NCBI GenBank assembly: GCA_040954595.2
Contig: CM082581.2
Location: 1,302,001-1,366,000 of the forward strand
Length of the DNA stretch: 64,000 nucleotides
Source: Balanoglossus misakiensis
Lineage: Eukaryota > Hemichordata
Reading direction: 5' to 3'
Under the pieces are notes generated by a model. That model did no database searches and was not told where the DNA came from. It saw only the letters and a list, made by a program, of their open reading frames with translations. How positions within the stretch are numbered: position 1 is the stretch's first letter; every line of letters begins with the position of its first letter. Of this stretch, positions 56,801 to 64,000 are shown piece by piece. Made by a program: the position numbers and the translations under genes.

Positions 56801-58880
56801 TTGCCATAGTTACAAACGTTACCACGTGAGAGAGAGTGCATTTTACATCTGTCTTTTCAATTTTGTTGCTTTCTTACTATTCGGAATGATGGAGTCGAAA
56901 CGAAAACTTTTTGCTTCAGGTGGACCTAGGGGAAATACCTTATTTGTGACTTTTTTCATGACCCTAAAAAGACGTCGGAATTAATGTGGCTGAGGTCACT
57001 CAGGACGACGGAATGGTTGAGCGATTTTATTTTATGAGCTCCCACTAGTATTTGTTTTATTGTTTCGGCAGTGTGTCGCGTTATTCGAGCAATCTGCAGT
57101 CTGAAAACGAACGGTTTTCAAAGTTTATAACAGAAGAACAGGGGTTTAAGCATGAAAGGTCCTGTTGTCTCCCTCGCTGTGTTTGTGTCACTGTGTCTTT
57201 GACGTCTGACTGACTGATTAACTGGCTGACTGACTTACTGACTGTCTGTCAACGTCGGTCTGTCTGACTGTCTGCCCCCTCTCTCTGAGAGAGAGAGTGA
57301 GCGAGCGAGCGAGCGAGCGACCGATGAGTGTCTCTACTGATGAATGTTGCTCTGTCTGTCTGCTTGTGTCTGTCTGCCACTCTGCCTGTTTCACTCTGTC
57401 TCTCCTAATTTCTTTAAATTTAGGGATATGCTATTAATGCGATATGAAAGTCAGACACGACGGAAACCTTTTATTCTCAAAACTGTCTGTTGTTTGCTGT
57501 TAAATATTGCAAAAGGTTAAGGGCCCTTTTCGCACGAGACACATGGCTTTGCAGCCGTAGCTCCCAATGTCATAACGATTACCCGAACTACCATAATTTT
57601 AGCCCGCCGACCCAAAACAGTTTAGATCTTCGTTAACCGGAAGTAAAAATAACGATGTCAAATATACAACAATTCATGAAAATTGCGAGAATCACGCAAG
57701 AACTATGATGTCATTCTTCTACACTACGACGGCCAAAGATATAAAAAAATTGAAAAATAAAAAAATGTCCCTTTCTACCTACCCTATTTTTGAAAACCAT
57801 GTAATCGGAATAGCACATATTAGTTTTTTTGGCCTGAGACATATCCAATTTCCCAACTGAACATGACACGTGATCAAGCATTTTCGACTTATCAGATGCA
57901 ATCGCTGAACACCTCACACTAAGCGAGGTTTTGTCTGTCTTTATACGCGCCCTTTGTATTTGTGCGTGACATGTCCAAGCCTTGTTAGGATCTCCCATAA
58001 AATTCTACTCAATGATGTATACTTTCATACTTACGACTGACAGGTATTTTCAGCGTTGCCAGCTGATTGTTTGTCAGGTACCGCTTTATAACAAGACGCC
58101 CCTCTGAGTTGATAACCTGCAATGTAACATCATTCAATTGGTCTAGTCATGTTAGCATTAGTAAAATGCTTCAAAAGTGTTAAAGGGACATGATACAAGA
58201 CACCGTTTATGTTAGTGAATGAACGTTCAACCACACACAACTTCCATCCCGCTTGTATGATACGAGAGTAAAAACCCGCCCGAAATGAATAAATGGTAGA
58301 GACCGTTTATTCATTTTGGCGACTTTTTAAAACTCTCGTGTCTATACAAGCGGAGTGGAAGGTGTGTATGGTTGAACGTTGATTCACTATATCCACATGT
58401 AGAATAATATAAACGCAGTCTTGTATCAAACATAATTAATGGAAAAAGGGCAGCGAGAGAGAGACTTTGTCCCTTTAATGAATACAGCCACAATGTTCTG
58501 TTTATATCTACTGACGGACCAGGCATGGATTGTCACGTATAATTCTTTGAAACGTTTGGTCCTCTGAAGAAATCTGAGCACTCATCTACTCAGTTTGCTT
58601 ATTTTGTCTTCCTCCACCAGTCAGTGGTATCGTCCGATTTGATACTCCACTCTAAGCCTCTTTCTGAATGGCTATTTAAGTTGTGATCTGTAAGTCTTAA
58701 ACCTTTCATCACCCCCCCCCCCCCCCCCCCCGTTTCCTCTTTAGAGGTCCAACATTACCATAGAAAACAATTGGTTTTGACTGAACCATGTTGGTGAAAG
58801 GGCTAGGGTCAATTCAACTTACCTTCTGGACATTCATATTTCACAAAGGGTGTTCCAAACAGTGCTCCAAGATCCAATTG
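38623..58880 (-). CDS. Multi-exon CTLD-CUB-CCP-EGF extracellular protein gene (possibly decaying)
   Basis: Fifteen minus-strand exons were placed from splice consensus, phase and domain motifs: 58823-58880, 58035-58116, 52349-52467, 51689-51904 (CTLD); 48904-49039, 47387-47588 (CUB1); 46915/46917-47093, 45980-46162 (CUB2); 43406-43590, 42569-42752 (CUB3); 41779-41832 (CCP1 remnant); 41307-41486, 40422-40604, 39929-40111 (CCP2-4); 39324-39452, 38623-38808 (EGF1-2). All module borders are phase 1, the mark of exon shuffling. The order fits a secreted or membrane-anchored recognition/matrix protein; I know no named family with exactly this order. The first exon (signal peptide) and the last exon are not identified. 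CUB1, CUB2 and CCP1 each carry a lesion, so a full-length product is doubtful unless these are assembly or allele errors. Confidence 0.75.
39324..39452 (-). CDS. Calcium-binding EGF-like domain 1
   Basis: A 129-bp phase-1 exon: DINECSTLVARCGINQVCEN, RDGDYQCACLVGFEPDVNG, TACK. Six cysteines; DINE at the start and the C.N....Y.C.C pattern (Asn/Asp hydroxylation and calcium-ligand consensus) mark a cbEGF. It is at the usual domain length of ~43 residues. Confidence 0.9.
39541..39737. mobile_element. TA-flanked 'TTTTCGCG' MITE in EGF/CCP intron
   Basis: It carries AGGAAATTTTCACAAACAAA at the left and TTTCCTGTTTTACAGTA at the right, with AATTTTCGCGAACTATGC and GAGAACATGAAAATTAATCG-like blocks. 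It is the same family as 42351-42561. The left terminus is eroded. Confidence 0.65.
39929..40111 (-). CDS. CCP/sushi domain 4
   Basis: A single 183-bp phase-1 exon: LNCSDILITDPHLQAVPDSG, YMGSNITFYCNAGYELNGAD, LTCQSDLQWNSAIPSCI. Four cysteines and the conserved Trp are present. It is preceded by CTTGCAG and followed by GTAAGTTC. Confidence 0.9.
40422..40604 (-). CDS. CCP/sushi domain 3
   Basis: A single 183-bp phase-1 exon: RECPPPNVDNYLSYEIVNGD, IFGTTVAYSCPSGYSLTGYT, STCGEDGSWIGDPGYCQ. Four cysteines and the conserved Trp are all present. It has a good acceptor (AAACAG) and donor (GTAAGTCA). Confidence 0.9.
41307..41486 (-). CDS. CCP/sushi domain 2
   Basis: A single 180-bp symmetrical phase-1 exon: ITCGGPPECSNGILTNV, VYGGIAYYQCIEGYQFINN, SSLECQADGVWGPLVPQCE. 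The C-P-NG, YxC..GY, LxC and W..P.C marks fit a complement-control module. One extra cysteine (PPEC) makes an odd number, unusual for a CCP. Confidence 0.85.
41779..41832 (-). pseudogene. CCP/sushi 1 remnant exon (54 bp)
   Basis: It encodes DCPEIVISEGVVTSTEIEG, the first third of a CCP domain, between a CAG acceptor and GAAG/GTATGA. Beyond that point the CCP continues in another frame (YDVSVSFQCSDGYPVV, to about 41728) and is then cut by sequence related to MITE family 3 (ATGTCCGGTCTAGC). A one-base deletion plus the insertion therefore destroyed the module. If the GTATGA donor is used, the remnant still joins CCP2 in frame (phase 1 to 1). Confidence 0.7.
41907..42131. mobile_element. Foldback MITE, ~65-bp arms
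   Basis: The arms share AAAGTGAAGGGGTCGTCGCA (with one mismatch), GTTTGTTTATAAACATT, CAATTCATCCACAAATCCCT in opposite orientation. The right arm also contains TAGGTCGTGGCTGTCT, seen again at 37767 beside the satellite. The target duplication is unclear. Located in the CUB3-CCP1 intron. Confidence 0.75.
42351..42561. mobile_element. TA-flanked 'TTTTCGCG' MITE abutting the CUB3 donor
   Basis: Ends TACTGTAAAACACTTTATTT and AAATAAAGTGTTTTACAGTA are inverted repeats with terminal TA. The interior matches 21064-21265 in reverse. Its right end lies seven bases inside the intron from the CUB3 donor at 42568. Confidence 0.85.
42569..43590 (-). CDS. CUB domain 3, two exons, intact
   Basis: 43406-43590 (phase 1-0) encodes CQGIEILRSFGTIQSPGYDV, STYPDDVMCSWLIKEP, LTLIFDENFGLERNTDVDYI. 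42569-42752 (phase 0-1) encodes VYNGTESDDDVIIGPWSGNS, PPPDCRTDIGHFSVVFRSS, KGFRASFSPG. Together they give about 123 residues, close to the usual CUB length of ~110. The G.I.SPGY, C.W, D..VYNG, G and F.A.F marks are all present. The donor is followed after seven intronic bases by the TA-flanked MITE at 42351-42561. Confidence 0.85.
42790..43240. mobile_element. Two more TA-flanked 'TTTTCGCG' MITEs
   Basis: 42790-42988 (TACCGTAAAACGGG to TTATAGTA) and 43031-43240 (TACTGTAAAATGGG to CCCGTTTTACAGTA) lie in the CUB3 intron in opposite orientation to each other. Both are more diverged at their ends than the 42351 copy and belong to a sub-family with AACGGGAAA/TTTCCTG-type ends. Confidence 0.75.
43831..44220. 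repeat. ~145-bp tandem repeat, three copies, with GACGGAC tail and hairpin
   Basis: Units start with AATTTGCATATTCATGACCC at about 43830, 43977 and 44120 and share AATCAGGTAGGGGCACCATA and CAAATTTCAGCTCCATCG. They are followed by GACGGACGACGGACAACGGA-type sequence (44253-44306) and a hairpin AGCTTGGCTG ... CAGCCAAGCT (44327-44356). Confidence 0.85.
44519..45322. mobile_element. 804-bp PIF/Harbinger-like non-autonomous element
   Basis: Terminal inverted repeats GGCTGCATTCACAAACACCT and AGGTGTTTGTGAATGCAGCC are flanked by TTA on both sides (44516-44518, 45323-45325), the TWA duplication typical of PIF/Harbinger. The interior has poly-G/poly-C tracts and an internal direct duplication (GGGTGTCCCCCTCCCAC at 44872 and 45104). 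It sits in a diverged copy of the 10570-10840 repeat, where copy A retains the uninterrupted site (CTTCCTTCGGTCAAAC). Confidence 0.85.
45542..45898. mobile_element. TTAA foldback MITE, family 1
   Basis: Ends TTAAAGGGACAAAGTTTC and GTCCCTTTAA; the arms contain GATACAAGACACTG, GATATATAGTGAATCAAC, CAACTTCCATCCCG and their complements. Slightly more diverged than the 9412 copy. Confidence 0.85.
45980..47093 (-). pseudogene. CUB domain 2 with in-frame TGA at the conserved Trp
   Basis: The first half (46915 or 46917-47093) reads SLCGGNFIAQSYKQNLSSTE, YFEGKNYLNNEDCN, stop (TGA, 46984-46986), QLASFTTEFVVTLQ, VVDSDAIN. Other CUB domains here have C.W at this place (ECIWTI, MCSWLI), so TGG has become TGA. 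The second half (45980-46162) reads DGADQVSVYDGAELNPALRL, SGMELPNVIISS, GFHVHYWAG. The strong GTGAGT donor is phase 0 but the second half needs phase 1; the weaker GTGTGA two bases earlier restores frame. Confidence 0.75.
46293..46576. mobile_element. TTAA foldback MITE, family 1, with internal deletion
   Basis: It runs from TTAAGGGGCAAAGTCTCTCT to GACTTCGTCCCTATAA. The left arm is missing its inner part (CATTCCATCCCG joins CTTCATTTTGGGC). It is located in the CUB2 intron. Confidence 0.8.
47387..49039 (-). pseudogene. CUB domain 1, first half truncated
   Basis: The first half (about 48904-49039) reads TCGGLETGESGTFHSTGYPD, NYYILQECIWTIQGP, ATSRIS, then hits TAA. The second half (47387-47588, phase 0-1) reads FLHFDTELYHDTVVIVEVSV, SGPDQPDEVISS, GFEASWQAG. 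The first-half exon should end in phase 0 before FLHFD. Instead, a ~45-bp repeat (TTTGACAGTTTACAAGTGAG, complement also at 52253-52300) occupies the exon end, leaving only a phase-2 donor (ACTT/GTAAAC). The exon is 136 bp, against 177-185 for the other CUB first halves. The second conserved cysteine pair is absent. Confidence 0.7.
47950..48145. mobile_element. Foldback element, ~90-bp arms
   Basis: AATATCACGATTTGAAGCCT ... GTGATCTCTGACCA ... GATGATGCCCGAGCC is followed by its complement, with GCAGGC at the centre. The ends match AATAACACAT/ATGTGTTATT. The central GAGCCGCAGGCGAGG resembles the centre of the 50986-51094 palindrome. Confidence 0.75.
49351..49545. mobile_element. TA-flanked 'TTTTCGCG' MITE in CTLD-CUB1 intron
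   Basis: Ends TACTGTAAAACAGGAAATTT and AAATTTCCTGTTTACAGTA. The interior carries GATTTTCGCATTCTC, GGCTCTCGCATAG and TCGCTCGCGAAAAT. A terminal remnant of the same family lies at 47318-47367. Confidence 0.8.
49720..49757. repeat. Tandem perfect palindromes around TTCTAGAA
   Basis: GGTAGTTCTAGAACTACC (49720-49737) is an 18-bp perfect palindrome, followed at once by GGTTCTAGAACTACC. A related GGTCTAGAACTACC occurs at 50787-50800. Function unknown. Confidence 0.7.
50229..50426 (-). CDS. Candidate alternative first exon with signal peptide
   Basis: It reads MLYMVLLPVCVLASLAFERT, a short hydrophobic N-terminus with a plausible signal peptide, then YEPQRQHVCMVAIL and a strong donor, TTG/GTGAGT (near 50319). 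It lies in the intron between the CTLD and CUB1 exons on the same strand. The donor is phase 0 whereas the CUB1 exon begins in phase 1, so a direct join would shift the frame; an unseen small exon would be needed. It may be an internal start, a separate small gene, or chance. Confidence 0.25.
   Translation of the reverse strand: MLYMVLLPVCVLASLAFERTTLYEPQRQHVCMVAILVSNSSAKRLDTEVNPSDITNPRLVNSNKK
50986..51094. repeat. Near-perfect 109-bp palindrome
   Basis: TAGAGAACCACC ... GGTTCTTGGTTTC ... CCTCGGGCC is followed, across TGC, by its near complement ending GGTGGTTCTCTA. It is GC-rich relative to its intron. A foldback MITE is likely; terminal duplications were not identified. Confidence 0.8.
51290..51596. 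repeat. Polypyrimidine tract next to the last CTLD exon
   Basis: About 300 bp of almost pure C/T (CTCCCTC, CTCTCC repeats with occasional TAGCTCTC) begin 93 bp past the donor of exon 51689-51904, inside the intron. On the coding (minus) strand it is a polypurine run. Confidence 0.9.
51689..58880 (-). CDS. C-type lectin-like domain, four exons
   Basis: Exons 58823-58880 (QLDLGALFGTPFVKYECPEG), 58035-58116 (YQLRGASCYKAVPDK then NAENTCQS), 52349-52467 (FYGGHLTVIEGYSENRYAGA then NHGWIG) and 51689-51904 (FSGPNRDGSVEY, GRWADTEPDASTGQCVRL, ARCDDVSLSMCEVAACAEG) join in phase 0-1, 1-2, 2-1 and 1-1. Family marks are present: CYK, GGHL, WIG, W..xEP, CV.L and the final C...CE. The Ca/sugar loop has EPD in place of EPN/QPD, and the usual WND is absent (LYHARC instead), so canonical mannose or galactose binding is doubtful. 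The 58116-52467 intron exceeds 5.5 kb and is full of repeats. Confidence 0.85.
52470..58030. other. 5.5-kb CTLD intron with repeats, no further gene recognised
   Basis: 52253-52300 shares about 45 bp with the CUB1 exon end in inverted orientation. 53207-53522 is a foldback MITE (arms TTGCTGCAGTTTGCAGCCCC and CTCCATCTCCCCTG). A perfect palindrome GTCTTCGTGTGCACGAAGAC lies at 54056. 54515-54655 is a TTAA-edged repeat related to 38441-38593. 57180-57400 is GACTGACTGAC/CTGTCTGTCT and GAGAGAG/GAGCGAGC simple sequence. Several open frames of 60-130 codons exist but none resembles a protein I know. Confidence 0.5.
58180..58478. mobile_element. TTAA foldback MITE, family 1, left arm shortened
   Basis: It starts TTAAAGGGACATGATACAAG (the CTCTCTCGCTGCCC part is lost) and ends GACTTTGTCCCTTTAA. 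The arms share GAACGTTCAACCACACACAA with their complement. It lies between the first two CTLD exons. Confidence 0.85.
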
Positions 58881-58984
58881 CTGTTACAAATAAACAATAA
58901 GTTAGCTGCCAGTACACTCAATGATGTACGCGCAGAACGTCAACTGGTAAACAGTGCGCCTGTGTCTCTTCCCATAGGAGTACA

Positions 58985-59277
58985 TGGAGAATAGTTAGAA
59001 AACTCCCTTCTATTATTGTCATTTTCAGGAAATTTTACACATAGCTCCGACAAATCAAAATAAATTCACCACGGTCTATTTTGAGATAAACTTTGTTCAA
59101 TATTGTATCCATAGGCAAACCATTGGTAGAAAATGCTGACCGTCAGCAGTTTTCTTCAATTATCGACTAAATTCACGGCCTTGTTTAAAGTCGAAAACAA
59201 GTGCAGTGACCCAAAATGGATTTTCATTATACATACAAATCAGAAACGAAAATCCACGATTAAAAGAAATGACAATA
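58985..59277 (-). repeat. Dispersed ~330-bp repeat (minus copy)
   Basis: The complement of this block follows 38861-39195 and 3494-3820: GAAATGACAATAC at one end, then ATTATCGACTAAATTCA, GCAAACCATTGGT, TTTTGAGATAAA, CTTCTATTATTGTCATTTT. No terminal repeats are seen, so its class is unknown. Confidence 0.75.
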
Positions 59278-59575
59278 CAAAACACCGTTTATGTTAATGT
59301 AAATGTGGATATATAGTGATGCAACGTTCAACCGCACACACCTTCCATCCCGCATGTAGACACGAGAGCGAAAACTCGCCAAACTGAAAAATCGGTCTCT
59401 ACCATTTATTCATTTTGGGCGAGTTTTTACTCTCATATCATACAAGCAGGATGGAAGTTGTGTGTGGTTGAACGTTCATTCACTACATATACACATGCCC
59501 ATTAATATAAACGGTGTCTTGTATCAAACATTATTAATAGAAAAGGGCGACGGGAGAGAGAGTTTGCCCCTTTAA
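59278..59575. mobile_element. TTAA foldback MITE, family 1, 5' truncated
   Basis: It begins within the arm (AACACCGTTTATGTTAATGT) and ends GAGTTTGCCCCTTTAA. The arms share CACACCTTCCATCCCGC and its near complement. It directly abuts the dispersed repeat ending at 59277. Confidence 0.8.
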
Positions 59576-60900
59576 GGCGACATGATGCATGAAGTGGCGA
59601 GAGATAAACGCGACTGACCACCGCATTAAACACTGTCAAGCAAGGCACTTCAAATGCCAATTGTTTAAGTGTGTACTAAGTAATAGCTTCATGTACCATG
59701 TCCTGGGGGGGGGGGGGGAGGGGTCAAATCACAACAGTTGGACATGTACGAATATGAAGAGACGATATCAGTTTTTTCATGTCTTCCTTTAGTAAACAAT
59801 CTTTTTTGAACTTTGTATAGAATTCATTGAACTTTACTTTAGCTTATGAACTCTCATTTGCACATCGTCATCTTGAAATTGTGTCGACTTTATCATAAGG
59901 TTTTTATAACTCAACTAGGTCGCAAAACCTATTTAAGTTAGTGAGAATAGGACGTTCACCTTTTGGGTTGATGGCTACAGACATTAATCCTGACTCATAC
60001 ACATGTTGCAGCCAGTATACTCTGCAGACATTGGACACAATAGTTTTACTAACCATTGGATTTTATTGGACCATCAAGTTTATTGACCCATGACGTTCAT
60101 ATAGATTGTATGACACGACTGACGCTATAATCGGTCCATACCTTCGGCGAGCCAAGTGTTTTATAACATCATAAGATATTAATACCTATCACCCAGTCAA
60201 ACCATTTCAAGTTATACAATTTCCACGCCAATAGGACGCCTTTAGGTGGAAATGCAACCAGGTATCCTGAATAGGAAAATATTCCGGGTATCTGTCAAGT
60301 TTAGTCCCATATTTAGGGGACCAAGAGCCCTCAGGCGCTTGGTCCCCTTCTGTTATTGCTGGAGTTTGTCTTCTTTCTTCTTGAGTCGGTTTTTTGCGCC
60401 CGTTTTTCTCTGAAATTCCGGCAGGTGCGCCTTCCAAATTTGGCACGGTGGTTGGGGCCCATAGTACTGGTGCACCAGCCCTTTGAATTTGTAATTAGTC
60501 ACGTGACTTTGTTGCTATAATCGAGCGAAATTTTCAAATTGACCTAATTTGCACGTTAATGGGGGCATGTACATTCTTTTCGCGATTTTTGTAGACCATG
60601 TGGCCAAAATCCCCTGTGCCAAATTTCAAGGTCCTAGGCCACGTCGATTTTGAGAAGAAGATTTTTGTAATATTTTTTCGCTTTTTTTGGTGGGCTGAGG
60701 ACGGACACTGGGGCATCGGACTTTGACCGTCATTACGTTATGTTGTGGAGATCTCATTAGCAGGCTACTCACTTCTGGCGGGTTGCAGTAGTCCTTGGAA
60801 AATCGGCTGAAATACGTAAACAGACCAGTGATTATTTTCCACGGAATGAATTTTGGGACAACACATTATCGGAGTTCAGGCTGTGTTAGGGCGTTTTATT
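59576..60900. other. Intergenic stretch with repeat fragments
   Basis: A G tract lies at 59705-59720. 59780-59960 is a diverged fragment of the segmental-duplication repeat (TTTAGCTTATGAACTC, CATCTTGAAATT). 60317-60348 is a hairpin (GGGGACCAAG ... CTTGGTCCCC) heading another repeat. No exon is supported. Confidence 0.5.
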
Positions 60901-60908
60901 GAATTACG

Positions 60909-63900
60909 CTGAGTTTGGATTGGCTACTGTGTTACCACTGAAATTTCTCATAGCAATGTTCTTTCAATTTCGAGTCTTTGCAATGTTGTTGACTCCGACC
61001 ATATTCCTGTTTCAATAGAGGTTCATTTCAACACTTCTGCTGATGAAAGCTTCAGCAGTAGTTCCTTCAAGCAATGTAATTTTCGAGTTGATTGGAAAAA
61101 ATTGTCACAGCAGAATATATCCGCCTACACCGGTTGTACCAAAGCCAAGATTGATAAGATTAATTTATCCGAAGAGTTATTCTGCACTAATGTGAACTGT
61201 ACAGACCCTTCGCATTTACAGGCAATTGATACTTGTTATAGTAGTATTGTGGACGCATTGAATTGTGCTGCAAAAGATACCATTAGACGTAAGTTTCACC
61301 AGAAAGTTCATGTTGTGCCTGGCTGGAACGATTTTGTAAAAGAAAGTCACGACTATGCCCGTTCCATGTTTTTATTATGGGTTAATGTGGGTTAACCTAA
61401 ACAAGGCCCGCTTTTTGAAACCATGAAATTTTCCAGAGCTCGTTTTTAGTATGCTTTACGTGCTTGTAAAAAGATTGAGAATCAAAATAGGGCTGACAAG
61501 ATGGCTGATAATTTACGCTGCCACAAACAGAACGACTTCTGGGAGGAAGTCAGAAAGCAAACTAGCAGAAAAACGCCGCTTTCTGACACTGTAGGTGGAG
61601 CGACTGGTGAGAGTGAAATTGCAATTATGTGGCACAAGCATTTCAGTGATATTTTGAATTCTGTCCAGGCTCAGACTGGTAAAAATGACATCGAGGAGAA
61701 AATGAAGTATGTTAAATTTTCTTCTGATATGTATGTTTCTGAAGACGAAGTAATTTCTGCTATACATAAGTTACCTGATGGTAAGACAGCTGGCATTGAC
61801 AATATTTTAGCTGAGCACCTCAAATTCTCAGACTCCTCTATTTTACCCTTTTTGACTTGTTGTATTAATGCAATGATTGTTCATGGTTACCTGCCAACTG
61901 AGGCTATCAATGTTAATTTAGTTCCAATTATTAAGGATAAAACTAAGCTTTGTAGTGATGCCAGTAACTACCGGCCGATAGCACTAGCAACTGTTTTCTC
62001 TAAAGTTTTTGAGCATATTTTACTTTCTCGTTGTGAGGAGTTTCTTACCTCTCATTATTTACAATTTGGTTTCAAGCGAGAACATTCAACTGACCTGTGT
62101 TTATTTGCATTTAAAGAAATCATTAGCTACTACACCAGCAATGGAAGACCAGTGTTTACTTGTTTTCTGGATGCTTCAAAAGCTTTTGACAGAGTTAATC
62201 ACTTTAAACTGGTTATAATTAACAAGCACATCGACAGGAATGTTCCCTTGTATGCTGTACGAATTTTATATTAATGGTACAGAAATCAATTGTTTACTGT
62301 GTTGTGGGGTAATGAAACCTCAGAGTTGTTTTCTGTTTCTAACGGTGTAAGACAAGGGGGGGTACTCTCTCCCTATCTTTTTAATGTCTACATTGATGAT
62401 ATTATCAATGCACTCTGTAAAGCCAAAGTTAGCTGTACCATGTGTGGTGTCAGCGCTAACACTTTAGGTTACGCTGACGACATGACTCTACTCAGTCCAA
62501 GTATTAAGGGTCTACGCCGTCTTCTTAGAATTTGTGAAATTTACGGCAAGGATTATGATATCATTTATAATTCTAGTAAAACTGTGTGCATGCTTTTTAA
62601 TGGGAAGAATATGAGCGTTCAAAGAATTCCTTCGGTTAAACTTAATGACATCACTTTAAAGTTTGTACCTGTACACACCTATCTGGGCCATGTTATATCT
62701 TGTGATGGTTGTGATAATGAAGATATTGAACGACAGAGAAGAGCATTTTGTGTAAGAGCAAACATGCTATTGAGACATTTTCAACATTGTAGTCAAGATG
62801 TGAAGAAAGTTTTATTTTTGGCATATTGTAGTAATATTTACTGTTGCAGTTTGTGGGCATCCTTTAAAGTTAAACCGATGAAAAAATTTAAAACTATGTA
62901 CAATAATGTTTGCAGAAGATTTCTCGGTCTTCCGCCATTTTGCTGTGCATCGGGTATGTTTGCTACAAACCATGTACATGTATTGTCACTTGGTGAAGTT
63001 TTTAGACGCAATATGTACAGTTTTAAGATGGGTCCCTGGGATCTTTTTGCTCGTTGCTGTGGGCCTTTATAGGACATTACACCCCGATTTGGACTAAGCC
63101 GTTTTCAGAGTCTAACAAGGGGCTGGTAACTAGTTGAAAATCTGCACGATTATGTGCACACCCCCTGTCCGAGTATGTTTACGGCAGCTACCACCCGGCC
63201 ATAGGCCGCCACGCTAATACGGCAAAGCAGCGGTCAGCGATAGCGTGCGCGTCCTGTAACCACAGTAACTGGATCGAACGCTAAAAATCCAATGTTTTGT
63301 ACACAGAGATTTTGTACCGTTCACGAAAATCCCTAAGGCTTTTTTCATAGGCCACGTACGCCAGTCAAATTTGACCTGCTTGTTGAGAACGCACTTCCGC
63401 ACAGTGTGACGGATCGTTTTTTCGGTTTTCGTCGTGCTAAGAAGCGATACCGGTGGAAGAGTGCGTCCAAAAACACCCAAAATCGATGACTTTTTCAGGT
63501 GTGGTACGGGTATGCTGAAATCTTAGGATACAACGATAATATTCGAAAACAAAATCCGTCACGATCTTCCCTGGTTCAAGCAACTAATGAATACGTATCA
63601 AGTTCGTTTTTGAGGTCACGGAATAAAAAGCCTTAGGCTTTTGAAATTTGACCTAGCTAATTTTCATATCAATGGCGTCAGGGGGCGCGCGCTCACAATC
63701 GTGCAGATTTTCAACTAGTTACCAGCCCCTTGTTAGACTCTGAAAACGGCTTAGTCCAAATCGGGGTGTAATGTCCTATAAAGGCCCATAGCAACGAGCA
63801 AAAAGATCCCAGGGACCCATCTTAAGCGTAGACTCGAAAATTCTTCTAATGTTTTACTTGATGCGATCTGTTCATCAGATAGAGCGACTGACAGCATATT

Positions 63901-63937
63901 TTTCAAACATTGGCGAAAGCAATTGTATATCATGTAA
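60909..63937 (+). pseudogene. CR1/Jockey-like LINE ORF2, 5' truncated, three stops, interrupted
   Basis: One frame runs from the end of an APE-type endonuclease (NVVDSDHIPVSIEV at about 60982-61023), through a linker (VPGWNDFVKESHDYARSMFL) and thumb-proximal region (FWEEVRKQTSRK), to a reverse transcriptase: DGKTAGIDNILAEHL, NYRPIALATVFSKVFEHILL, FLDASKAFDRVNH, GVRQGGVLSPYLFNVYIDDI, YADDM (62470-62484, catalytic), then HTYLGHVIS. In-frame stops at 61393, 61447 and 62272 make it inactive. A foldback element splits the frame at 63026/63826, after which RRLENSSNVLLDAICSSDRA ... YIM-stop (63935) completes the C-terminus. Family by motif memory: Jockey superfamily, CR1-like. Confidence 0.85.
63027..63821. 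mobile_element. 795-bp TTAA-flanked foldback element inside the LINE, family 4
   Basis: Inverted arms of about 125 bp (63027-63151 and 63697-63821) begin GATGGGTCCCTGGGATCTTT and differ at one base (GCTGTGGG/GCTATGGG). TTAA flanks both sides (63023-63026, 63822-63825). Removing the element with one TTAA restores the LINE frame exactly. The middle (63152-63696) has no long open frame. Confidence 0.92.
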
Positions 63938-64000
63938 GTTTTTTTTTGTGTGTGTCTCAGTGTCAGATTATTATTATTGTTTTTTTTTCTTCTCTCTTTT
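63938..64000 (+). other. LINE 3' untranslated start, cut by window edge
   Basis: After the LINE stop come T-rich and TGTGTGTG sequences and ATTATTATTATTG. The LINE's terminal tail is outside the window. Confidence 0.5.

Noticed and set aside
57180-57400. Regulatory element suggested by CTGT/GACT and GAGA repeats
   Set aside because: Simple sequence explains the pattern; nothing else supports regulation.

Overview
This is an AT-rich stretch of an animal nuclear genome. Phase-1 exons encode shuffled extracellular modules (C-type lectin, CUB, CCP/sushi, EGF) with GT-AG introns. Around them lie a CR1-like LINE, a hAT-type transposase relic, many foldback MITEs and satellite arrays. The style suggests a marine invertebrate, perhaps a deuterostome such as a hemichordate, cephalochordate or echinoderm. 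That placement is inference; no single sequence proves it. Nothing prokaryotic is present. LAYOUT. 1-1.9 kb: frameshifted hAT/ZNF862-like relic (minus). 4.19-4.4 kb: one Pro/Gln-rich exon candidate (plus), abutting a ~167-bp tandem array to 5.87 kb. 5.9-9 kb: mostly non-coding, with a 416-bp foldback element. 9.05-12.9 and 15.5-20.8 kb: two copies of a segmental duplication, carrying four copies of a 73/75-bp exon-like unit and an array of ~500-bp dispersed units. One copy carries a TTAA-flanked MITE and the other keeps the empty site. 21-26 kb: more decayed units, a 732-bp TTAA element and a LINE 3' tail. 26.6-28.3 kb: a 50-bp minisatellite and shorter tandem duplications. 28.9-29.04 kb: a tRNA-like fold inside an inverted repeat. 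29.2-37.77 kb: an 8.5-kb satellite with 90- and 74/75-bp units. 38.6-58.9 kb: one large minus-strand gene, CTLD - CUB x3 - CCP x4 - EGF x2, with almost every intron holding MITEs. 60.9-64 kb: a CR1-like LINE with three in-frame stops, split by a 795-bp TTAA-flanked foldback element. THE MAIN GENE. I joined its exons by splice sites and phase. The encoded protein would be secreted or extracellular, with recognition and adhesion modules as in complement-like or matrix proteins. Three modules look damaged: CUB1 is cut short by a small repeat, CUB2 has TGA at the conserved Trp, and CCP1 is frameshifted and interrupted by a MITE. The locus is therefore a decaying gene, a null allele, or a site of assembly error. 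Neither its first exon (signal peptide) nor its last exon is certainly in the window. MOBILE DNA. The window is a dense record of cut-and-paste activity: several unrelated families share TTAA target duplications (piggyBac-like), one family uses TA (mariner-like) and one uses TTA (PIF/Harbinger-like). Paralogous copies supply empty sites that confirm several insertions.
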